DNA from: Paraconiothyrium sp. Pb-2020
Taxonomy: Eukaryota; Ascomycota; Dothideomycetes; Pleosporales; Didymosphaeriaceae
DNA length: 64,000 nt
Assembly: GCA_022419385.1 (NCBI GenBank)
Contig: JAJUBI010000002.1
Location: forward strand, 2,914,001 to 2,978,000
Reading direction: 5' to 3'
Below the pieces are notes generated by a model. The model saw nothing but the letters and a program-made list of their open reading frames with translations, searched no databases and was not told the origin of the DNA. Below, piece after piece: positions 55,719-64,000 of this stretch. Position numbers and translations under genes: made by a program. Each line of letters starts with the position of its first letter. Position 1 is the stretch's first letter.

Positions 55719-58700
55719 CTATTCAGAGGTTGAGCCGCCCAACGACCGACCTGAGCGCAGAGTGCGTCCAGGATAATCGCCCCTTTTCGAGCTCCGCGGC
55801 GAGCGGGAGTCATCCTCAAGCTCCTTGACCATACGCGGCTGCACGTTATGTGGCGGCGCGTCGGAATTGAACACCTTTTGCTGGCTCACGGGTTGACTGT
55901 TGAAGGACGCACGATGCTTAGTTGTCGAGGGCGTGCGAGAGCCCGAGGATCGCATGATGCTGTTCGATCGGGCTGGGCCCGCGCTGCTCGAGAGGCGACG
56001 GTTAGACGATCCTACAAGCTGTTGCTGCAGCAGCTCTTCAATGCGCGAAGACCGTTTGCGCTTGCGCTCTGGCGAGCGTGGCGAAGGAGCTAGATCAATG
56101 TCTAAGCCCAGATAATCCAAACCGCCCTGATAGCCATGATCACCAGGAATTGGCTCCGGGCGGTACGAACGAGCCCGAGCGTAGCCTGTCGGTGTGACAG
56201 AGGAGCGCTTGCGCTTGGAGGCACGCTCATCTACAGAGTCTTGAGCGTGTCCATAGGTGTTTTCCAGATCCTGTTGACCCTGGCCGTAGGCATTGTTGTG
56301 CTGCGCTTGCCCGTACTGTTGGAAGCTACGCTTAAGCAGGCGCTCAGGTTGGCGTTCATGAAATCGGCCAATATCAGCTTCATCGCGGTAGTTTGGCTGC
56401 TTTCCTGCATTACGCTTGCTGCGGCGCGTACCGGTTTGCAAGGGGCGGTCAGTATCCTCGACATCGCTCTCATCGTCGTCCACCTCCCACGGCTTCTTCC
56501 CAGCCTGATTGAGGGGGATGCTCTGCTCTTCGTCGTCTTCACGATGTTCGAACGTGTGCTTGTTGTCGGTCCGCTTAGGCAGGCCCTTCTGTCGCAACAC
56601 GTACTCAGCCCGCTCGACCCGTTTACGAACCTCGATGTCAAACGCAGAGTTTCCCCCAAAAGCGTATGCCTCGGCACTATCCTTGCCCTTCTTTTTGCCC
56701 TTTGCTTTATTCATCTTCTTGAAGTTCTTTTCGCGAATGTCAGCTTCGGTTGCCATGGCCAGATCACCGCGATTGACGCTCATTTGCGTAGGTCCAAGCC
56801 CCTTTCCGGCAAACTGTGTCAGCTGGGCGGCTGGACGGTGGGCCTCCATGATGAGCATCATGTGGTAGCTGAGCGTATCCTCAAAGGCATAACATGGATC
56901 CCACACTTCCTGGGAGTAAGGCTCATGAACAGGGTAATTCTTGAACTGGGAGATTTGGCGAACCCCGAGCTTGTCACCACGCTGTCGAGGCACGTTGCCA
57001 TCCACCTTTCCTTGGGCGTATTGAATAAAGATGTCGGCAAGTTGACCTGCGTTGATCTGCTTGCCTTGAAAAGCGGCAGCGAAAGTTCCCTTGGGTTCGC
57101 CGCGCATGTGTGAGCGGAAGTCGACGACAACATTAGCCTTGTGACAGATGTACTCAAAGTCCAGGAAACGCTCCATGCAGTACAGATGCGCAAAGCCGCA
57201 ACAGGCCGCGAACGGATCATAGGTATCATCGTTGCGCTCGTCAAAGGCGACACGGTACCAACCGTGCTTGATCGTAGCAGGCAGTTGACCCTGGCGTAGC
57301 GGGCATTCCTCAAAGCGACACTTGTCAGCATTGCCTCGATAACGGCGTCCAGAGTCACCGGGTTGGATCTGGATCCTCAGCGTCAATGTATTGCGATGGG
57401 AGGGGTAATTCAATATGAAGTCATTGATCTGGTCCGCAGTCATTGCACGGTTTTCCAGCTCATAGATTGCGACTTCATCGTCGCCTTCGTATTCCTTCAA
57501 TGAGGAATCCCGGTACCTGTGCTCGTATCGACCATGCCAAGGCGCACCATGCGGCTGGCCAGGAGTCCCAAGTGGGTGGGGCGAGTATGTATAGAATTCA
57601 CGGGGATCATACTGGTTGATCTTGGCGGTACGCGTCGTAAGGCCCTTGGTAGTCTTGTTAATGCGAACTTCAGGATTGAAAGCGGCAACCTTAGGCTTCT
57701 GATACTGGTGGACCGCGTCGCGGTCGAATATAGAGATCCGCTTATCAAATACACGAGCTTTATCCTGTCGGTGGCTCTGCTTGAGGTTCATAGGAGAATT
57801 GTTACGACCATGCCCAGAAGAGTTGCTGCGGGACGCATACGCGGAAGTGCTGTTGGCCTGATACTCGTTAGCAAACAAATCAGTGAAAACGAAGTCTTGA
57901 GCAGCCTCGCTCACCTTCTGCTGGGTAGCCGGCTGCACGTATTCTGGCTCGAGGGGTTGAAAGTGAAGGCGTCTACTATTAGGCGAAGACGCGCCTTGCC
58001 AAAGCGTGGGCTGATAGTATGGCTGTGGTGGGTGAACTGCGGCAAAACCACCATAGTGAGCGGTAGGCTCAGAGTACGTGGAGTAGGTGTTATGCTCACT
58101 GAGACCAAGCAGTGCCGGATCAACATGCTCTGCGCCCACGTAGGGATCGTTGTATGGTACTTGTCCTCGAAGCTGGCTGTGACGATGCTTTCGAAGACCT
58201 GGGGACTTGGGCACAGAAGTACGCTTGCCATCCGTTAGCATCGCCTGCGGCCCAGCCAGCGCTGTTTCCATGGCATTGACTTGATCCTGTGACAACATCA
58301 TGGTTTTACCGTTGATATTGTATTCAGTGAGCGGCGCAGTTGATTGCTGGTGGCCCATCGACGGAATCATCTGTTGGTTGGCGAACGGAAACGACATGTT
58401 ACGCGGAGTGCCCGGCACCGCAACGCCTGGATTGTTGTAATAGTTGATTGATACTTGCCCACTAGGCAACCCATTAAAGGCTTGTTCGCTCGCATAGTCA
58501 GGGTTTAGGTCTTCGAGATCAAAATCGAAATCGTCGAAGAGCAGCCCGTCCCCAGCCTGTGGCTTGTCTGCACCGACTTGGCCAAGATCAAATTCATCGT
58601 CCCAGTCGAAATTGTCGATCAGGCTTGTGTCGATGAGCCTGCTGGCACGACGGGTGCTAGCTTGCCGCAAAGGTCGACTGGGCTCAACGATAGAGTTCCG

Positions 58701-58778
58701 GAGGGACATCCTAGTTGAGCGTCGGGCCTGCGACGCCGGTGTGGAAGCAGATTGCGGTCGGGAGGATCCGTGGGCCAT
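55719..58778 (-). CDS. Very large orphan protein
   Basis: The frame is open from 58952, but the first ATG is at 58778 (MAHGSSRPQSAST), giving 1019 residues in one exon. The N-terminal 350 residues are disordered, rich in Gln, Asn, Pro and Ser, with an acidic stretch (DDFDFDLEDLNPDY) like a transcriptional activation region. A central domain of about 250 residues looks folded and has ordered Cys/His pairs (KCRFEECPLRQGQLPATIKH, then YDPFAACCGFAHLYCMERFL, then EYICHKANVVVDF), possibly a zinc-binding fold. The C-terminus is basic (KKMNKAKGKKKGKDS, later KRKRSS) and disordered. I do not recognise a named family. Basic patches and acidic tracts suggest a nuclear protein. Confidence 0.75.
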   Translation of the reverse strand: MAHGSSRPQSASTPASQARRSTRMSLRNSIVEPSRPLRQASTRRASRLIDTSLIDNFDWDDEFDLGQVGADKPQAGDGLLFDDFDFDLEDLNPDYASEQAFNGLPSGQVSINYYNNPGVAVPGTPRNMSFPFANQQMIPSMGHQQSTAPLTEYNINGKTMMLSQDQVNAMETALAGPQAMLTDGKRTSVPKSPGLRKHRHSQLRGQVPYNDPYVGAEHVDPALLGLSEHNTYSTYSEPTAHYGGFAAVHPPQPYYQPTLWQGASSPNSRRLHFQPLEPEYVQPATQQKVSEAAQDFVFTDLFANEYQANSTSAYASRSNSSGHGRNNSPMNLKQSHRQDKARVFDKRISIFDRDAVHQYQKPKVAAFNPEVRINKTTKGLTTRTAKINQYDPREFYTYSPHPLGTPGQPHGAPWHGRYEHRYRDSSLKEYEGDDEVAIYELENRAMTADQINDFILNYPSHRNTLTLRIQIQPGDSGRRYRGNADKCRFEECPLRQGQLPATIKHGWYRVAFDERNDDTYDPFAACCGFAHLYCMERFLDFEYICHKANVVVDFRSHMRGEPKGTFAAAFQGKQINAGQLADIFIQYAQGKVDGNVPRQRGDKLGVRQISQFKNYPVHEPYSQEVWDPCYAFEDTLSYHMMLIMEAHRPAAQLTQFAGKGLGPTQMSVNRGDLAMATEADIREKNFKKMNKAKGKKKGKDSAEAYAFGGNSAFDIEVRKRVERAEYVLRQKGLPKRTDNKHTFEHREDDEEQSIPLNQAGKKPWEVDDDESDVEDTDRPLQTGTRRSKRNAGKQPNYRDEADIGRFHERQPERLLKRSFQQYGQAQHNNAYGQGQQDLENTYGHAQDSVDERASKRKRSSVTPTGYARARSYRPEPIPGDHGYQGGLDYLGLDIDLAPSPRSPERKRKRSSRIEELLQQQLVGSSNRRLSSSAGPARSNSIMRSSGSRTPSTTKHRASFNSQPVSQQKVFNSDAPPHNVQPRMVKELEDDSRSPRSSKRGDYPGRTLRSGRSLGGSTSE

Positions 58779-59035
58779 GTTGGTAAGCAAAACGTTCTTC
58801 GGCTTCGAGTGTAGCTTTTCGGGGTAGCTTGTCCACTTGAACACTGTCAAAGTGTTCTTCGTCTGCCTAGCCTTGTCCTTTTGGAGGGCAGCATGCGCAG
58901 CGAGGTTCTTATACTGGAAGAGAGTTGATAGGGAAGATACATGTGGAATCACAACGCCCGCTCACAACGATCACGTAGGCATCTTTGTGCATTAACAGCC
59001 ATCAAAATGAAGCGAGCCGATATAATTAGGATTGA

Positions 59036-60357
59036 TTAGGGTTTTAACAATGAATTTAGGTGTGGCACAATGCCACCAAGAGGGAGGACCATAGAGTCGG
59101 GCCTTGCACAAAGGTTGGGAACAATGAAGTTAACAAAGCAATACGATGGCGTTGTGAAAGACGACATTGTGGCTTTCAGAGATATCACCGAAAGCTCGGC
59201 CGCAGAGGCTGTGATGTTCATTTGATCTGTCTTGGAAAGGTCAGCTTCCAGCCGTTTGAGAAGTGATTGCTCGAGGGTTTCGAAAGAGTTCATCATAAGG
59301 TCTCCAAGCTTGTATCCACATGGGTAATACGGTACAGGTCTGTGATATTGCTGTGTGTAATAATCATTGAAACGGAGGGATTGCACGACGTGTACGTACC
59401 ATTGATTGCATTGGAGCTCTACTACGAGTCTCGGTGCGGTGGGATTGTTTACGGTGTAGTCTCTGTCTAATTAATTCGGGACCTTGTTTTGTGAATCGGC
59501 AAAACGGAGCTCGAGCGCAAAGTTTCCTCATGCACTCCGCAGTATCGTGGAGACATCTAGCGACACGGCATCATCTTTCATTGCCATAAGCGTCCTCTTC
59601 ACAATGAGCGCGGTGGTTTCTGTCGGGCCGTTGACAAAGCGTGATGGAAGTCAAGCTACGCTGTCCATCATTTCAAGAACCAAATGGAGATTGCAGTCCG
59701 GTGCATCGAATGTGGAGTACTGGTACGACAAACATGTTGAAGGTGGAAGTGCGGATGGAAAGGAAGAGAAGCGATACGAAAACTCATCAAGTATTCGGAT
59801 CAACTATTGCCCGTATCGATAGTGAAAGCCTTGGCGCGACGCATCACCACTTCCAACTCCACTTACCCTTCTTTCAGCACTTTGGCCATGTGTTGTTAGG
59901 CAACGTTGGTGGAAATAGCTTTTGGTACGACTTGTTAGTGTTCTGTTGAGTGGTGATACCTAGTTTGGAACCATGGTACGGGATGTAGCTGCAGTCGTGC
60001 TCTGCATCGCCCACCTCACTTCCTCCACTTACCCTCGATCTGGGCAACCTGAACAGTTTGAGCACATGCAACTATAAATAATCTGATGCGCCTTCCATTA
60101 TCGCTTTCTCGACCACGTGTGAAACAGGGAAACACCACGTTCCGAACGTTGCCAAACGTCATTCGAAACATCGTATCGGCAATCCTACCTAGGGACGTTG
60201 TCGAAACGCGAATAGCTTCGAATGCTTCGTGCGGCACTACATCCACGGTTCTGATCACAGACAAGTGCAACACTAGGGAAATGTGGGCTCCCTCCTGCTG
60301 CTTGGCGATGCTACGGAACCATTCATCGCTACGCTGAGGCTCGCAATAATTTGTCAA
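59036..60357 (-). pseudogene. Possible broken or highly intron-rich gene
   Basis: The minus strand reads protein-like sequence in pieces: 60357-60016 (HISLVLHLSVIRTVDVVPHE, then RIADTMFRMTFGNVRNVVF), a gap, then about 59750-59036 (NLHLVLEMMDSVA, ALIVKRTLMAMKDDAVSL, TAPRLVVELQCNQWYVHV, MNSFETLEQSLLKRLEADL). At least three stops interrupt the second part, and only some can be removed with plausible introns. I do not recognise a family. It may be a decayed gene or a real gene with several introns. Confidence 0.35.
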
Positions 60358-60832
60358 TTATCGAGTCTCACCATTCCGTGGGATCCGTCTTTAAATCGAT
60401 GGGTACGAGATTTCAACCACGTTGTTGCTACCTTGCCCAGGTGAAGTAAGAGGTTCAGTACCAGATTCACGTCTGCTTACGTCAATAGCAGACCTTCACA
60501 AATTGTCCATGGGCGAGCAACACAGTGTCATATTCGTTTCTCCATGTTCAGCCAAGCTTGTGATTCTCCTCGCCTGTGGATGAGATGTAAACAAGCAATG
60601 TCGGACCATGCGCCAACCCCTTGTGGGTATTGGACAGCTTGTGTTTGAACCTTCGCTTCGGTAAGTTCACAAGTTTTCCATCTATACAGTGACCAATAAC
60701 ATCGGATCGTTTTGACGATGTGAAGCTGCTAAGGTCTGGCTATTGTGCTATAGAAGAGAGCACGGGTTGATCGGTTCCGTGGGGTTGTGTTTGCTTGGGA
60801 TACTTACGTATGGCGCCGCAAATGTTTATAGC
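60358..60832. other. Intergenic upstream of the second rhodopsin-domain gene
   Basis: No gene recognised. The frame of the next gene is open from 60743, so its start could lie slightly upstream of the ATG chosen. Confidence 0.45.
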
Positions 60833-62394
60833 ATGAGCCAGTCTGTCAAATTCTTAATTCCACGCTGCGCCTTGTACATGGCCTCTTTCAATTCACGAGA
60901 CATGACACATTCGGGGGAAATCTTCGAGTTGGGCAAGCTCACCTTCGCCCTGGTTATTGTGCTCCTCTTCTCTACATGGACTACAGTCGCCCTCCGAATG
61001 TGGGTACGAGTGGGCATTACCAAATCATCTGGCTGGGACGATGTTACAATTGTCATCGCAACGGTACGTTATCAAGCGATCTTCAATGTTCCATCTCATG
61101 TTTCCAGTGTCTATTCACGTGCTACTGTGCTTTTATCTTAGTGATCACCATGGCAGGTGCAGCACATCGACAATTTACCGCGATGGAAGTATTGCAAACC
61201 CTCATTGTAAGCAAATTCCTCCGATCTACATACCAGATAATAACAGTAGCACAGTACGTTCAATTGAGCGAAATCTTCTACGTTCTCACCACAACGTTTC
61301 TCAAGATCTCCCTGGGTCTTTTCTTCTTGCGGCTTCTCACGAAACCTTGGCAAACGCGTCTCTTCCAGACTGTCCTTGTTATCTCCAGTGGCTATGGCAT
61401 CTTTTACTTCTTTGCTACTGTCTTTGTGTGTGGAGACCCTTCCAAGCTTGCAGAGAGTCTTACAGGGGCTCGCGCAAAGCACTGCGCTCCTATCTGGTTC
61501 GTTCTAAGTACCGGATATATCTACGGGCAAGTCCCCCGGGTACAAAGGGAATATGTTTTCTAGCAACACGAAAGAGAGACCTTTTTTCTGTGTATTGAAG
61601 ACAAAAGAAAATGGCTCTCCTTCGTTTAGCTGAGATTCCAGCAAAGGTACTATCCCCTCATCTTCAACACATACTAACTTTGTACCTTCGGGTTTGGCAG
61701 CATTACAAATGTCATCGCCGACTGGATCTTCACACTCATTCCTATCGTCGTTCTGATGGATAGCACTATGGACCGTCGCTCTAAGATATCGGTAGGTATA
61801 GTTATGGCATTCGCCGCAGTAGGATCTATATCCAGTATCATGCGCATGGTGTACCTTAAGGGTCTTCTCTTCAGAGGCAGCGTCATTAGTAAGTCTGATC
61901 CACCCTACTATGTCAAGTCGCGGAACTGGATCGTGCATCCTGGTTGAATACAATCACGACAGGGTCGCAGCTTCTGACGTGTGGCTGTACATACGATTAA
62001 GCAAACAGCTCACCCTGAGCCAGCTGCCTCGATCAAAGCCACCATATGGGCCACTGCCGAACCCGGTACCGGAATCGTCGCCGCCTCCGCTGCCATTCTT
62101 CGACCGCTTTTCCGCAAGATATATACGGACGTACAAGAAAAGTATGGAAAGTCATCACAGCAAGATCCCACCATGTCGTGGACAACGGCCACCCTAAGGG
62201 CCGGAGATACAGAGAGTGTGATAGGCTTGACGACTGTTGCGACTAAGAGTTCAAAGCATTCTATACGCTCTCTTGAAATGGATGAGCCGTGGGACGGCAG
62301 TATGAGCACCGAACAGACTCGCATTGGTATAGGTAGATCGGTCGTTATCACAGCAGGTCAAGGAGTGCGAACAGTACCGTTACGGAAGAAGTGA
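60833..62394 (+). CDS. Fungal rhodopsin-domain integral membrane protein, four exons
   Basis: Exons 60833-61063, 61108-61526, 61701-61888 and about 62009-62394 give roughly 407 residues in phase; the last acceptor could instead be at 62023. The start could be 60833 (MSQSVKF) or 60878 (MASFNSRD). Family order: TM1 to TWTTVALRMWVRVG and SSGWDDVTIVIAT, TM3 region YVLTTTFLKISLGLFFLRLL, the diagnostic STGYIYG-ITNVIADWIFT joined across intron 2, SKISVGIVMAFAAVGSISSI in TM6, and ATIWATAEPGTGIVAASAAI ending ILRPLFR. The join at YIYG requires a GC donor (GG|GCAAGT). A tail of about 100 residues is Ser/Thr-rich. It belongs to the same superfamily as the gene at 14.6 kb but to a different branch (EPGTGI versus EVNVGI). 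Confidence 0.85.
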
Positions 62395-64000
62395 GTACAT
62401 CATTATAGAAGACAATCGGTCAAATTATGACCCCGGCGTTTCAAAGATATGGTAGTACACACAATACTACAGTGCGAGCCAAATGTACCCAATGATACTA
62501 AAGATGATTCACTTGCGGTCCAAATTATCATCGGAGTGCAAGAATGATTATTCTGACTGACATCGTGGCTCTGGCGCCGCTGCCATACCGATGACCTGAT
62601 GGCTTTCGCTCTCGGAACCTTGGCCAAATGCGGACGTCGGGCAGCAGCTTAAACAATGTGCCCCTTGACACATAACACAATCAACACATGGAGAAAAGCA
62701 GGTTTGATAGTATGAACAGTCCAAATATGATTGATACCTTATCGTGCTGAATCGTACCTACATAGCTCAAATGCCCTGTACTAGGTCCTATGGCGACCAT
62801 TCTCTACTCTGTATTCACTCCTATAGTATTAGTGGCAAAATCACCGTCGGCGCTCTGCATTTAATCTTGGATTTAAAGCGCACTGTTTTCGGCCAGTTAC
62901 CCTTTTTTGGTGGCAGTACGTATGTCAGGTTCGCTCGGACTTTCGGAACTTCACGTGGTACACTAGGCTACAAAGTGGTTTTGTTATTGAGCCTATATTA
63001 TTGTACTCGTTAAGATGTATTGGTATCATTTACTAGATCTTCCGCGGGGAGCTCAAAGATTTCCTAGGAAAGTAACAGAGCACATCTTCACCGTTTATCT
63101 ACTAGGCGTTGCCATTCTTCCGCATTACCTTCGACATAAGCAGTGGCGATCAATGGTATCCACATCATGCGCTGTGAGCATAGTTTGAGGGTAGTCCAAC
63201 CCATAAATCCGGAAAATCGCAACACCACTAAGGCAGAGGTATGCTAAGCCAAGACAAACGAGCGCTACTCATAACCACTATAGTAGTACATAGCGCTCGG
63301 GCGCAGCAAGAGTACACACGGCCTGATAATCCAGCAAATGCATCCCGCAGGGAGTCCTCTCGATTCACCGATTTAGCAATTGATTCCTCCACAATTGCAC
63401 GGCGCTTTGGGGTGCCCATCCCAAGTGGGATGCACCTAGACCAATGGAAGACCACATGCACAACTGCTACCGTCAAACAGCGACGCTTGGACTCAAGTCT
63501 CAGGAAGCACTGCGCGTCGCTTCGAAAGCGAAGCAATTGTATGGATCTGGCTTGCAAGAGTCGATCGTCGCTTCTACGTCTTAAAAGGGAGCATACACGC
63601 ACGGAAGCCACCGACGACCTTTCATACCTTCGCAACGCATAGCTGTTGCTGATGGATGATTTGAGGACTGGGCGTCGTACGTGGGCCTTCGACCGCTAGT
63701 GTGATCTGCACTTGGATATGGGAAAATTAATGATCGGATCCCCCCGGTGTGGTAGGCGTTGTTATGCAAGAAAGTGACGCGGACCATGTGACACAAGTCG
63801 CTCGTGCTGGATATTCGCTGCATCTGAGTGTAATGGAAGACGTGGTAGTATGGCTGCGTAAGCGGTACGGGCCGGATGCCAAATCTTATCAACGCGGTCC
63901 TGCTGAATAGAGAGGTCGCACGGCGGTAGGAAGCAGGACCCTAGCCATGTTACAGCCACAGAAGATTGCATGTCTCATACAGGTGCTCTTCTGACCCAGT
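62395..64000. other. Gene-poor right end of the window
   Basis: No supported gene in the last 1.6 kb. ORFs on both strands at 63228-63642 overlap each other and have no motifs. A gene beginning to the right of the window may have its promoter here. Confidence 0.45.

Noticed and set aside
56136..57113. Hydrophobic plus-strand ORF of 325 codons that looks like a membrane protein
   Set aside because: It is antisense to the large orphan gene; Leu/Val richness arises from the complementary frame of Gln/Asn/Lys-rich coding sequence.

Overview
This window is eukaryotic nuclear DNA from a filamentous ascomycete. Genes are interrupted by short introns (about 35-175 nt, GT-AG and a few apparent GC-AG), the one tRNA carries an intron, and the proteins are typical of Pezizomycotina: Zn2Cys6 regulators, rhodopsin-domain membrane proteins, a P450 and large orphan proteins. 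The style suggests Dothideomycetes, probably Pleosporales; that placement is inference. Exon structures were derived by hand from frame continuity, splice sites and recognised family motifs.

Layout. 0-8 kb: an ankyrin-repeat protein cut by the window edge, a coiled-coil protein, an orphan nuclear-type protein and an APH/EcKL-fold kinase-like protein. 8-13 kb: an AT-rich diverged repeat, the broken remains of an MFS transporter and an intact three-exon P450 on the same strand. 13-23 kb: an intron-containing tRNA-Met(CAT), a rhodopsin-domain protein and two Zn2Cys6 regulators. 22.5-36.9 kb is a conserved housekeeping block: the ATP12 F1-ATPase assembly factor, a long OSBP with ankyrin, PH and ORD domains, an acidic orphan, an Fmp42-like MFS protein, another orphan and the mitochondrial phosphate carrier. 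37-39 kb holds a decayed gene of a mobile-element-derived family. 39-51 kb: eIF2B gamma, a PEX22-like peroxin, a small heat-shock protein with a heat-shock element, an orphan and a dienelactone-hydrolase-like protein.

51.9-55.5 kb is the most unusual segment. A zinc-finger gene resembling the C-terminal part of DUF3435 (Crypton/Starship-type tyrosine recombinase) proteins is head-to-head with a SAP-domain, Cys-rich gene. Their start codons overlap in one CATG, and the pair is flanked by direct repeats of about 80 bp. The zinc-finger gene has lost its last finger to an in-frame TAG, and its partner appears frameshifted. A longer, more decayed relative lies about 15 kb away (37.25-39.05 kb) and still shows a recombinase-like motif. 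This is the best candidate for a poorly described system, more likely a dying mobile or domesticated unit than a working pathway. The rest holds a large orphan protein, a doubtful broken gene and a second rhodopsin-domain gene.

No rRNA, CRISPR or bacterial-type feature was seen.
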